Source: Mycobacterium gordonae
Lineage (GTDB): Bacteria > Actinomycetota > Actinomycetes > Mycobacteriales > Mycobacteriaceae
Direction of reading: 5' to 3'
Assembly (NCBI RefSeq): GCF_002101675.1
Contig: NZ_LQOY01000251.1
Span: 1 to 60,888, forward strand
Length of the DNA stretch: 60,888 bases
Shown: piece by piece, positions 17,160 to 25,293 of the stretch
Layout: each line of letters starts with the position of its first letter
Position numbering within the stretch: the stretch's first letter is position 1
Made by a program: the position numbers and the translations under genes
Notes under the pieces: model-generated
What the model saw: the letters and a program-made list of their open reading frames with translations, nothing else
Database searches by the model: none
What the model was told of the DNA's origin: nothing

Positions 17160-17411
17160 TCATGCGGGCCGAATCGCGCCTGCGAGTAGCTGGCTGTAGG
17201 CCAACCGGCCAAGCAACTGGTAACACGCGTCCGTCTGGGTGAGCAGCCGGACGAGCCCGTTCTTGTTTCCGCGCTCCAGCCAGTACACCTCCCACGCACC
17301 GTCCGGAGCCTGTTCGATGCACCACGAATAATCAGCATGACCGCCCAAGGCCAGTACTTGGGAAGAAATGCCGATTGCTTCCAGTACGCGTGCCAGTTCG
17401 TCCAGGTTCAC
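17160..17411 (-). CDS. 83-residue candidate TNT immunity protein
   Basis: GTG start overlapping the toxin stop by four bases (GTGA), so its synthesis is tied to that of the toxin. The short alpha/beta protein starts with a helix (LDELARVLEAIGI), then strands YSWCIEQAPDGAWEVYWLERG and a helix with DACYQLLGRLAYSQLLAG. Small proteins of this pattern often follow polymorphic toxins in actinobacteria. It is much shorter than the M. tuberculosis TNT antitoxin IFT (176 residues, from memory), so it is not a straightforward orthologue. Immunity function is inferred from position. Confidence 0.6.
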   Translation of the reverse strand: MNLDELARVLEAIGISSQVLALGGHADYSWCIEQAPDGAWEVYWLERGNKNGLVRLLTQTDACYQLLGRLAYSQLLAGAIRPA

Positions 17412-20400
17412 AGCGGGATCTCCCTCAGGTAGCCGGCATTCACCAGATCGATGATCGAGCGCGGGAAGTAGTACTGGACACCGCCGCCGGGCTGGCCCAT
17501 GGCGGGTGCGATATGACCCTCCCAGACCGGAACGGGGCGCAGCACTTCATAGCGATGGAAGCCTGCGTCGAGGCTGTGCGGCGGCAACGCGCGTTCGGGA
17601 AACGACGTGCCCACAGGAGAGCCGAACACGCCGAACGCCGGCCCGAATCGATCGAAGAACTGTCCCGGATTGAGCACGACGGGAGTGCGTGACTCGGGAG
17701 TGAGGAAACCTTGCGGATGTACTCCGGGGTCCGGCCAGACTAGCTCCGGGTTGCCGTGTGCGTCCCGGTTGCCGGTTGGCCAGTACCTGTCATTCCAGGC
17801 ATCCTGGCTCAGGCCGGCGTGCGGGTCGTAGCTGTCGGGAACCATGTGCTGAACTTCCGCATGTGTGCTGGGTACGCCTGGTGCCAACGCATCGCTGACC
17901 CGGTGCGGGTTGTTAGCCGCGCTGTCCAGCAGGCTCAGATCCAGCAGATCGGCCTGGGGATGGACAAGTCGGTCGGTGGGAATTGTGTGGCCGTTGGCAT
18001 CGTAATCGCGCCGCGGGGCCGCGGGTCCATGGCTGTCGTCACCGGCGGACGTTTCCTCACCCGCCACGTGTCCTACCGACTCGGCGGCTTGCAGCTGGTC
18101 GGGCCGTCCGGACAGGGGGTCGATCGGGTCGCCGTGCCGATCCAAGTAGCCGACGGCGGTCCTGTCGACCGCGTTTTGGCCCCAGGACGGCGGCCATCGG
18201 GACTGCTCGAAGCTGTCGTGGAGGTAGACGACGCCGCGGTCGTTCACTGCGACGTAGGCATGTCCTCCTTGCCCGGGACCTCCTGCCCACTGAGACGCGA
18301 TCAGCGCGGCCGACCCGTCACCATGGCGTATCAACGCGTCGTGGATTTCGTTGTAGCTCGCAAACCGCGACGCGGATCCCCACGCCTCGAACAGATCCCT
18401 GGCGGGTACGCCCGGGGGCACCGACTCGGTCTGCAGTGCGATGTCGCGACCGTAACGCTCGCGGAGAAATTCGCTGACCTTGTGAGCGCACCCGCCGTCG
18501 TGCGCAACGTCGACCCGGTGACGCAGGTCGTCGACCTGTGGGGAATGTTCGGCATCACCGGAGTGCCAGTCAGGGTCCCAGACCCGGCGGCGAACCGAAT
18601 ACGGTTCACCGTTCGTCGGCTCCAGCCGAAGCGGACGGCCCACGGCGGGTTCATCTGTGAGTTTGCCCGCGCCCCACCACGGGCGCGCGGTTCGATGCTG
18701 CTCGAGTTGTACCTGGTCGAAGTGACCCGCGGCGATGCGGCCGAAGTTGGCGAGCGACTCGGCGCGAACCCCGAGTTTGGCATCGAAGGCGTAGTACGCC
18801 GTGTGAGTGCCCTTGGTGTCCCAATTGTCCATGTGGTGCGGGAATTCGGCGGTGATCCGGGTCGCCCCGAAGCTGTGCATGGCGGGATCGATTCCGAGCC
18901 CGATGCCCCGAACCCTTCCACGCCATATGGGAGTGCGAGCACCGGCCGCGGTCACCGGGTCACGTGATGACGATGCGACGAAGACGCGGTCGCCGATCTT
19001 GAAGTCGCCGGCGCGGTGTTGGCCTGCGGCACCCGGCGAGCCCAGCAGCGTGACGGAGCGGACATGTCCGGCCAGCCCTCCGTCGCGGCCGGCGAAGCTG
19101 GTGGTGGTGGAACCGTAGGAATGACCAAACACATGGTTGTCGTTGAGGCGTCCCCGGATGACATTGACGGCGGAGTTGAAAGCTGCGATGTCGCCTCGCA
19201 GGATGGCCCCTCCGGCTCGGGCCAGCCCGCGAAAAGGCGTCCGGATCAATCCCTTACCGCTCGGCGCGTCATAACCGATCCATGCGACCGAAGAGGCTGT
19301 GAGGTGGGGGTCTTCTCTGCGGGTCGATTCGAGATGGTTCAGTGCATTCGTGAGGTTGATGTCGAGGCTGGCGATGGTGGTGGTGATCCCGGGAACATGC
19401 CAGGAGACCGACTCGGCGTGGTGGGGGTCGTGTCCCACGCTGACCACGATCCGGCCGTCTCCGCCGAAGGCGTGCGGATCAAACGCAAGGATGTGGACTT
19501 CACCGTGGCCTGCGAGTTCGGCGCGGGCGTTGTCGAGGGTGTTTCGGATCTGGTCGAAGCGCCTCAGCTGCTTGACCTCTCGACGGCTCAGATGCTCGCC
19601 CGCATCTCTGCGAGCCTGCAACTCGTCGTGCAACCGGGACAGCTGGTGCTCGTTCGCCTCGGTGCGCGCCCAGGCCGGAATCCCTTCGGCGTTACCGATT
19701 TCGCGGGAGTATGAGTCGATCAGCGCGCGCTGTTCCTCGCCGCTGAGCTCGCGCCACCAGATGGCGTTGTCGCTCGCCCGCTGCTCACCGAAGGTGCTGT
19801 CCGCCAGGTGATGCCGAACCTCGTCGGGACTCACCGGCGGAATGCGTTTCCACAGTGCCTCATTCGCTACACCCAGCGCGTGTTCGGGATCCGGGTCAGA
19901 GGCGACCGTGCGCCCGCGGTCGCCGGCGTCCGGGTCAGGAGCAGGAGCGTCTAACGCACCGTCGTCGCTTCCTGGGGCCAGGTTCCCCGGTTCTGCGGGC
20001 TCGTCCACATGGCGCGCGACATCGCCACCCGGATCCCGGCCGGCCGCCCGGACCGGTTGGCCGTCGCGTGGGTCTAGGCGACCATGTTGGTCGCCAGCTC
20101 GCCTTTGACCGTTGCGGGGCGGCTGTCCGTCGGGTGGCGGCACAGCGTCGCGTCGTGGCTGCACCTCGGGTGCGCGGTGGGCGTCCTGCGGGGATGGTGG
20201 GTCACGTGGCGGCGGTGCGTCGCGCGGTGTGGGCAGATCGCGCGGAGGGGTTGCCTCGCGCGCGATTTCGTGGTGAGGGACTGCGACGCTTTCACGCGCC
20301 GCTGTGTTCCCGCCGCGCACCGGATGCGTGTCGGCGACTTCTCGAAGACCCGCACCGGCCGGTGCGGCGGCGTCGGCCCCGCGCACCGGAGGTGCGGCTG

Positions 20401-21712
20401 GTGCGGCTAAGTCGGAAAGGCCGGCGCGAGCGGCCGGCACCTGCGGATTGGCCGTCGACGGGCCGGCATGGCCGGCCGGCGGCGCGGTAGGTGATCCCCC
20501 CGACGCGGTTGCGGCATGTTGGCCGGCCGAGGGTGGCGCGGTGGACGGTGAAACGCCGGCGGGGGCGTCGCCGGCGCCGGTATGGGGGGCGGAGGTGGTC
20601 TGCGGTGGCGCGGCTGGATTGTTGAATTCGTTGGGGCTCAGAGGAATTGGGTCGTGCGGGCGTGACCCCAAATTCAAAGGCACGTCGACTTCGGCCGGCC
20701 GTGCGCCGGTACCGTCGGTGGAGTGGCCGGGCACGGTCGCCGAAGACTCGATCAGCGGCGTCGCGGGAAAGGGCCCGATTGATGGTGCGCCCGGCCGGTC
20801 ACCCGTCAACGCGGTCGTCTCCGGGCCCCCACTGTGCACGCCGGGACTTCGCACCCCGTCCACCGCACCGAAGACTGCTCCCGCGCCGAGGGCATCGGCG
20901 AGATTGACGTGCCCGGTCAGGGCCTGCTGCGCTGCCGCAGCGCCGCCGGCATTGCCGACGAAGGACGCGCCGAAATTCTTGGCGCGATTACCCAGCGCGG
21001 AGCCCGCATCGAAATCGTGCGCTCCCCTTATGACCGGGCCCATGACAGCGCCCGAGATGGCACCGGACGCCACGTCGTTTCGCCAGGACTGCCAATCGAA
21101 GTCGGGCCGATTGCCCTGCGCCATCTGCTGGCCCTGAATCCCCGCGTTGAGGCCGGCCGAGATGCCGGCGTTGATCGCCGCACCGCCCAATGCGCGGGTG
21201 ACGAGCTGCGCGATGACCCGGGCCAGGGCCTCGGATGCCACCTTCGCGGCCGCGGCCCGAATCCCTTGGCTGATTACAAGTTCGATGGCCGCGATGGCCG
21301 CGGCGGCCTCGACGGGAGCGCCCCAGTTGATCCACGCCGACGCCGCAAGGGCCACCAGAGTCGCCGCCAGCGCAGCCAGGTTCGCAATGAACATTTCCTT
21401 GGCGAACTCGATTTCGGTCGCCACACTGTCGACCGCGTCGGCCAACTGTCGCAGCTGACCGGCAATCTGGTCGATCGAAGACCCGTAGGGTTTGAGCAGG
21501 CGGTCCAGCGTGTCGTGAATCTCGCCGGTCTTGAATCCGGACAGCGTCGTCTGCGTAGCGGCGGCAAGTCCCTCCCTATGGGACTCCAATTGGTCGGCGT
21601 AATACCGCCATCGGTCAGCCTGGCGACGGCACGCGGTCTCGTCTCCTTCCGGAAACGGCTCGCCGATCAGGTCGCCCACCCACCGCAACCAGCCGGGAAT
21701 CTCGATGCCCAC
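17408..21712 (-). CDS. Polymorphic toxin with alpha/beta hydrolase, papain-like and TNT NAD glycohydrolase domains
   Basis: 1434 residues from a GTG. Residues 1-290 are a helical type VII/CpnT-like N-terminal domain (WXG100-like helices, then Ala/Gly-rich hydrophobic segments). Residues 290-610 are a Pro/Ala/Arg-rich linker. Residues 615-1000 are a DUF1023-type alpha/beta hydrolase with nucleophile elbow GHSYGS (Ser865) and likely Asp918 and His946. Residues about 1060-1200 are a papain-like Tox-PL domain with Cys1075 (GGCAHK), His1151 (GGHAYVAVN) and Asp1166 (LHDSF). Residues 1300-1434 are a TNT domain with FGSPVGTSFPERALPP, FHRYEV (His1386) and QPGGGVQYYF; Gln1413 matches the catalytic Gln of tuberculosis necrotizing toxin by motif. 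It is preceded by a small EspC-like gene and followed by candidate immunity genes. Export by the neighbouring ESX system is inferred. Confidence 0.88.
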   Translation of the reverse strand: MGIEIPGWLRWVGDLIGEPFPEGDETACRRQADRWRYYADQLESHREGLAAATQTTLSGFKTGEIHDTLDRLLKPYGSSIDQIAGQLRQLADAVDSVATEIEFAKEMFIANLAALAATLVALAASAWINWGAPVEAAAAIAAIELVISQGIRAAAAKVASEALARVIAQLVTRALGGAAINAGISAGLNAGIQGQQMAQGNRPDFDWQSWRNDVASGAISGAVMGPVIRGAHDFDAGSALGNRAKNFGASFVGNAGGAAAAQQALTGHVNLADALGAGAVFGAVDGVRSPGVHSGGPETTALTGDRPGAPSIGPFPATPLIESSATVPGHSTDGTGARPAEVDVPLNLGSRPHDPIPLSPNEFNNPAAPPQTTSAPHTGAGDAPAGVSPSTAPPSAGQHAATASGGSPTAPPAGHAGPSTANPQVPAARAGLSDLAAPAAPPVRGADAAAPAGAGLREVADTHPVRGGNTAARESVAVPHHEIAREATPPRDLPTPRDAPPPRDPPSPQDAHRAPEVQPRRDAVPPPDGQPPRNGQRRAGDQHGRLDPRDGQPVRAAGRDPGGDVARHVDEPAEPGNLAPGSDDGALDAPAPDPDAGDRGRTVASDPDPEHALGVANEALWKRIPPVSPDEVRHHLADSTFGEQRASDNAIWWRELSGEEQRALIDSYSREIGNAEGIPAWARTEANEHQLSRLHDELQARRDAGEHLSRREVKQLRRFDQIRNTLDNARAELAGHGEVHILAFDPHAFGGDGRIVVSVGHDPHHAESVSWHVPGITTTIASLDINLTNALNHLESTRREDPHLTASSVAWIGYDAPSGKGLIRTPFRGLARAGGAILRGDIAAFNSAVNVIRGRLNDNHVFGHSYGSTTTSFAGRDGGLAGHVRSVTLLGSPGAAGQHRAGDFKIGDRVFVASSSRDPVTAAGARTPIWRGRVRGIGLGIDPAMHSFGATRITAEFPHHMDNWDTKGTHTAYYAFDAKLGVRAESLANFGRIAAGHFDQVQLEQHRTARPWWGAGKLTDEPAVGRPLRLEPTNGEPYSVRRRVWDPDWHSGDAEHSPQVDDLRHRVDVAHDGGCAHKVSEFLRERYGRDIALQTESVPPGVPARDLFEAWGSASRFASYNEIHDALIRHGDGSAALIASQWAGGPGQGGHAYVAVNDRGVVYLHDSFEQSRWPPSWGQNAVDRTAVGYLDRHGDPIDPLSGRPDQLQAAESVGHVAGEETSAGDDSHGPAAPRRDYDANGHTIPTDRLVHPQADLLDLSLLDSAANNPHRVSDALAPGVPSTHAEVQHMVPDSYDPHAGLSQDAWNDRYWPTGNRDAHGNPELVWPDPGVHPQGFLTPESRTPVVLNPGQFFDRFGPAFGVFGSPVGTSFPERALPPHSLDAGFHRYEVLRPVPVWEGHIAPAMGQPGGGVQYYFPRSIIDLVNAGYLREIPL

Positions 21713-21787
21713 CGATCACCCGCCGGGGACGGATGAGGGTGGCCAAAAGCAGGTCACGGCAATGTCTTCGGTGGAAGAAGGCGGCGG

Positions 21788-22081
21788 TTATTCGGCCACG
21801 CCGCCGTCCTGAGCGACGATGTTGTCGGCCGCGTCGGTGAGTGTCGGCGCCACGCTCTGTATCGCCTTGCGCAGATCGACCGCATTGCTGATCACTTTCG
21901 AGCGATCCGGATCGAACTTTCCGGCGAAGCTGGAACCGATCTTGTCGTGGGACCACGGTGAGTCGCCGGACAGCTCGCCGCTCAAGCTGTCGATCAGCGA
22001 TCCCAGCGAAGCTCCCAGCTCGTCGAACTGGCTGATTGCGGCCCGGGCCGTCCCGTCGTCGTATTCGAATTGCTCTGCCAT
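21788..22081 (-). CDS. Small EspC/WXG100-like helical protein upstream of the toxin
   Basis: 97 residues, ATG at 22081 with AAGGAG seven bases upstream. A helical hairpin: helix about 10-37, a turn with a Trp (DSPWSHDKIGSSFAGKF), helix about 58-90. The Trp-x-x-Asp turn followed by small residues resembles EspC/EspF-type ESX targets more than classic WXG100. In CpnT operons, EsxE and EsxF precede the toxin and are needed for its export; this gene holds the equivalent place 75 bases before the toxin. Export partner by inference. Confidence 0.65.
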   Translation of the reverse strand: MAEQFEYDDGTARAAISQFDELGASLGSLIDSLSGELSGDSPWSHDKIGSSFAGKFDPDRSKVISNAVDLRKAIQSVAPTLTDAADNIVAQDGGVAE

Positions 22082-22109
22082 GTATCGCTCCTTAACCGCT
22101 GGACGGGAA

Positions 22110-22637
22110 TCAGTCGGTGTCTCGAATGGTTGGTTGCCAGTCGTGCGGGTCGGCGTGGGCGGTGCGGAATGTGGCGTGCGGTTCTTCGGCGAGCACGCGC
22201 CGCTCCCGTGAACCGGGGCCGGACAGCGGTACCTGTGGGTGCATCGCCTTGAACTCCTCTATCTCGTTGATCGGCCGGACGCCGAACTGAGATACCCGCT
22301 GCCACAACGCAGCCTGGAATTCATCGGTCTTCGTCCGCATCTTGGCCGCCGCTGCCTGGGCGGCCTGCACGACGGCAGCACCGGCGTCGGCGCCGGTGGC
22401 TTCGGCGAAGAGTCGGTCGTCGAACTCGACTTGGATGACGACGCCCTGGGCGTTCACCCAGACGTGCGCCAGGTCGTCCTTGGACCAGGCGTCCGCGGTC
22501 TCGATCGCCATCCGCTGCGCCGACTGTGCGGCCGCGCCGGTGAAATCCGCCAACTGCGACCGCAACTGCTCGACATCGAGGCCGTCGGGATCCACGCCGC
22601 CGAACAGGTCACCGAGACCGCTCACTGATTCCCCCAT
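22110..22637 (-). CDS. YbaB/EbfC-family protein
   Basis: 175 residues from an ATG at 22637; a GTG at 22625 behind GGGGGA is a good alternative. Residues about 15-110 have the YbaB/EbfC pattern: a long first helix (LRSQLADFTGAAAQSAQRMA), strands VWVNAQGVVIQVEFDD and a second long helix. The tail has MHPQVPLSGPGSRERR and further polar sequence. YbaB-fold proteins recur in ESX loci (EspL is one) where they may act as chaperones or nucleoid-type binders. It is the first gene after whiB6 on the same strand, and starts the toxin operon. Confidence 0.7.
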   Translation of the reverse strand: MGESVSGLGDLFGGVDPDGLDVEQLRSQLADFTGAAAQSAQRMAIETADAWSKDDLAHVWVNAQGVVIQVEFDDRLFAEATGADAGAAVVQAAQAAAAKMRTKTDEFQAALWQRVSQFGVRPINEIEEFKAMHPQVPLSGPGSRERRVLAEEPHATFRTAHADPHDWQPTIRDTD

Positions 22638-22712
22638 AACGACCTGAGCTGTGCCGATAGTTTACGGTGCCGCCGCCGGACAAGTATGCACGCGTTTTCC
22701 CAGCCCGGCTAT

Positions 22713-23030
22713 TCAGTTGCGCGAACCACGGGGCCGGCCGCGACGGCGCGGACGGACGTGGTAACCGCCGCGCTCGGCCAGGGCGCGCAGTCGGCGCAAC
22801 GCAAAGTCACGTGCCCGTCCGGACTCGGGCACCACTACGCCCGCCCACAAGCCCTCGACGCCGGTGACTTGATAGGCCTCGCTGGCGCACAACCATCGCC
22901 GCGGGCACGCAAGACAGAGCGCCTTGGCATCTTCGTCGGGCTCGGTCGTCGTCCATCGTTCTGGCTCGCTGGTGCACGCCGGAACGTACTCGTTCAGCGG
23001 TGTGGACAACGGAATTGCCGGAGCAGTCAT
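22713..23030 (-). CDS. whiB6: WhiB6-type iron-sulfur transcription factor
   Basis: 105 residues from the ATG at 23030 with GGGAGGAAAG upstream. Four cysteines for a [4Fe-4S] cluster are at 19, 39, 42 and 48 (ACTSEPERW; CLACPRRWLC). The WhiB turn is GVEGLWAG, and VVPESGRARDFALRRLRALAERGGY follows. By recall this is much closer to WhiB6 than to other WhiB paralogues. WhiB6 is a redox-responsive activator of ESX-1 genes in M. tuberculosis and M. marinum. It is divergent from the EspM-like gene across 347 bp, the same arrangement as whiB6-espM beside ESX-1. The toxin operon follows it on the same strand. Confidence 0.88.
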   Translation of the reverse strand: MTAPAIPLSTPLNEYVPACTSEPERWTTTEPDEDAKALCLACPRRWLCASEAYQVTGVEGLWAGVVVPESGRARDFALRRLRALAERGGYHVRPRRRGRPRGSRN

Positions 23031-23377
23031 CGCTTTCCTCCCAATTCGGGCGCCCATGCGCCGTCGATGCGACGACATAACCACAAATCTAGCATCAGCG
23101 CAACATGTAAACCGTAGCAGCTACAACTTACAACCGAACTTGCCCGTGTTAGACATGTGTACTACAACTGAACCGTGGCACACGTCTTGGTCGGATTATT
23201 ACCGCGCCACGGTGCCTTCTGGGCGAAAATCGCAGATAAGCCGGTAAAAATATGTTTACCGGCCCATGTCGGGTGCGAACGCGTAGCGGGAAAGATGTAG
23301 CATCTACAAACGTAGTGCCGGAGGAAGGCTGAGGCGAGTGCCCGAAATGTCGGGGTTCGAGCCGGGGGAGAAGCGCA
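23031..23377. promoter_or_regulatory. whiB6-espM divergent control region with TGTAG/CTACA repeats
   Basis: 347 bp without a gene and clearly less GC-rich than its surroundings. It holds two short palindromes of one kind: GTAGC-A-GCTAC at 23114-23124 and TGTAG-CAT-CTACA at 23296-23308. Extra half-sites are CTACAAC at 23162-23168 and CGTAGT at 23311-23316. In M. marinum EspM binds the whiB6-espM spacer to repress whiB6, so these repeats are candidates for such a site. Promoters for both genes must lie here; no clear -10/-35 pair is claimed. Confidence 0.5.
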
Positions 23378-24505
23378 GTGACGTCTGATCAGGCCGTGTA
23401 CAAGTGGCCGCCCGCGCTGGTCGTGCGACTTGGCGATGAGGTGCACACCCTGGACCCGCGAGCGGGCATTGCCATCATCGGCCGGGACAACTCAGCTACC
23501 GTCCGGCTTTCCGACGACCGGATTTCGCGGTGGCACGTTCGTCTGGAACCGCACCGCGAAGGATGGCATGCGATCGACACCAGCACCAACGGCATGTACG
23601 TGGACGGCGTGCGACGCAGCTCGGTGCTGCTCTCCGGCGCGACCACCCTGCATCTGGCCAATCCGGAGGGCTTTCCGGTCACGCTGACGCCCGAGGCGGA
23701 CGACGTCACCGGTGTGATCGATCTGCCCGAAGCGGACGAAGACGAATGGTGGGACGCCGACCTCGACCCAGGGGTCGCGCGTGCGGGGCAGGCCGTAGCC
23801 GCGCGCCGTAACGAACTGGAGATCACTCAGCGTGGGCTGGCGAAGGACAAGATCATCAACGCCGGCACCCTGATCGCGTTCGAGAAAGGCCGTAGCTGGC
23901 CGCGCCGCGGCACGCTGGCCAAGCTGGAAAAAGCCTTGCAGTGGTCACCGGGCACCATCGCCCGCATCCGCAGCGGGTCGGCGGTGATACCCATACCGGG
24001 ACCGGCGACCGCGCCCGCGGAGATGCCGGGCGCCACCGAAGAGGCCACCGAGTCACTCACCGACACCGTCCGGGCGCCGCTGATGGCCGAGGCCGTCGAA
24101 TTGGCGATGCACACCATCAGTGCGGCCACCACCGAGCTGCCCGAGCCGTCGGACCCGGCGTTCAGCCCGAAGGTCACCAAGATCCTGGCCGACTTGCGCA
24201 AACTCGAGAACGTGGCGGCAAGTGCGGCCCGCAACGCCAAGGGCACTCCGTCGGTGGTTTTGGCGTTGAGCACCGTGCGCCGCACCTACAACGAGGTGAT
24301 GGCCAGGGCCGCGCAATCGCCGAACGCGACTCTGGGACAGCGGCTTTACCAAGCCCGCCACCGTGCCGAACTCAGTATCGACGAGGCTGCCGCCGCCGCG
24401 GGCCTGCCCGCTGACTTCCTCGCCGACGCCGAGGCAGAACGTCCGATACCCGATGACGTCGCGGGCGCGATCAGGACGCTGATCGGGCAGCTCTCGGTCA
24501 GTTAG
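23378..24505 (+). CDS. espM: EspM-like FHA-HTH transcriptional regulator
   Basis: 375 residues from a GTG behind GGGGGAG. Residues 10-105 form an FHA domain (GIAIIGRDNSATVRLSDDRISRWHVRL, then STNGMYVDG), a phosphothreonine-binding fold. Residues 130-195 are an XRE-like helix-turn-helix (RRNELEITQRGLAKDK, FEKGRSWPRRGTLAKLEKAL). A second HTH-like unit lies at about 315-370 (LGQRLYQARHRAELSIDEAAAAAG). EspM (Rv3863/MMAR_5438) represses whiB6 and ties ESX-1 gene expression to the state of the secretion machine. The divergent pairing with whiB6 supports the name. Its end overlaps the end of the next, convergent gene by eight bases. Confidence 0.8.
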   Translation: MTSDQAVYKWPPALVVRLGDEVHTLDPRAGIAIIGRDNSATVRLSDDRISRWHVRLEPHREGWHAIDTSTNGMYVDGVRRSSVLLSGATTLHLANPEGFPVTLTPEADDVTGVIDLPEADEDEWWDADLDPGVARAGQAVAARRNELEITQRGLAKDKIINAGTLIAFEKGRSWPRRGTLAKLEKALQWSPGTIARIRSGSAVIPIPGPATAPAEMPGATEEATESLTDTVRAPLMAEAVELAMHTISAATTELPEPSDPAFSPKVTKILADLRKLENVAASAARNAKGTPSVVLALSTVRRTYNEVMARAAQSPNATLGQRLYQARHRAELSIDEAAAAAGLPADFLADAEAERPIPDDVAGAIRTLIGQLSVS

Positions 24506-25274
24506 ACGCCCGGTACCCCGGCTCGCTCACGACCTGCTGGGCGGGGGTCGCTGACTGTCCCACATTGGGCAGGCCCGCCTGCGGCGGTGCCGCCTGCGGG
24601 GCGGACGCCGGCCCGGGCGGTGCGTGACCGCCGACGAATTCGTCGTAGCTCGCCTCCTGTGGCGCAGCGGGCGGCCGCGGCTGCGGGGCCGACACCTGGT
24701 GCACCTGTTGGGCTTGCGCGGTCCCGCTCTCGTCCGCGACGTCGGCCTGCTCGCCATCGGCGTACTGGCCGTAATACTGGGCCGCGGCCTGCGCATATTG
24801 CTCGGCGTACGCCGCGTACCAGGCCTGCTGATCTGCTGAGGCGGTCGGCTGTGTCACTAGTGCGCCGACGGCGGCGCCGGCCTGCAGACCGTTGAGCACC
24901 ACCACGACCCACATCGCCCAGCCCGGCTGGACCCCTTCGGGAAGGACGAGAACTCGCGACAGCGCGTCGAGGAATCCGATAGCGGCCAGTGCCGCGACGA
25001 TCTTGGCAACTGGTGTTTGACCGGGCAGCAGCCCGAACGCGGCGAGCAGACCAGCCAGCACGGCGAACCGCACATCCCAGTCGATGCCGAAGCCGCTGAG
25101 CATCGGCCCGAAGCTCACCAGGTAGGAGCAAAGGCCCAAAAGTGCTACGGCCCAGCTTAATTGGCGATGCGAGACCTTGCCGCCGGTCTCCGGCCCGGGA
25201 GACCACGGCGAATAGCCGCCGTAGTAATTGCTCGGTTCGGCCTGGTAATAGCCCTGGCTGTCGGGGTAGGCCAT
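24498..25274 (-). CDS. DUF5336 membrane protein, 34-kDa antigen-like
   Basis: 258 residues from the ATG at 25274, five bases after AGGAG. A Tyr/Gly-rich N-terminus (YPDSQGYYQAEPSNYYGGY) is followed by four transmembrane helices (about 38-60, 66-82, 88-108, 117-138). The long tail is rich in Ala, Gln, Tyr and Pro. This matches the 34-kDa antigenic protein homologues of mycobacteria (Rv0954 type, DUF5336), whose role in the envelope is poorly known. It lies 19 bases after eccE on the same strand, so it is likely co-transcribed with a secretion component, which is not its place in other loci that I recall. Confidence 0.75.
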   Translation of the reverse strand: MAYPDSQGYYQAEPSNYYGGYSPWSPGPETGGKVSHRQLSWAVALLGLCSYLVSFGPMLSGFGIDWDVRFAVLAGLLAAFGLLPGQTPVAKIVAALAAIGFLDALSRVLVLPEGVQPGWAMWVVVVLNGLQAGAAVGALVTQPTASADQQAWYAAYAEQYAQAAAQYYGQYADGEQADVADESGTAQAQQVHQVSAPQPRPPAAPQEASYDEFVGGHAPPGPASAPQAAPPQAGLPNVGQSATPAQQVVSEPGYRASN

Positions 25275-25293
25275 GCTCACTCCTTTGAAAGGG

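Noticed and set aside
20834..21736. Plus-strand frames opposite the toxin N-terminus
   Set aside because: Shadow frames of GC-rich coding DNA; the minus-strand gene continues through them with clear domains.
21788..22081. Naming the small gene before the toxin esxE or esxF
   Set aside because: Position is similar to the cpnT operon, but the sequence has no clear WXG and does not resemble EsxE or EsxF as I recall them.
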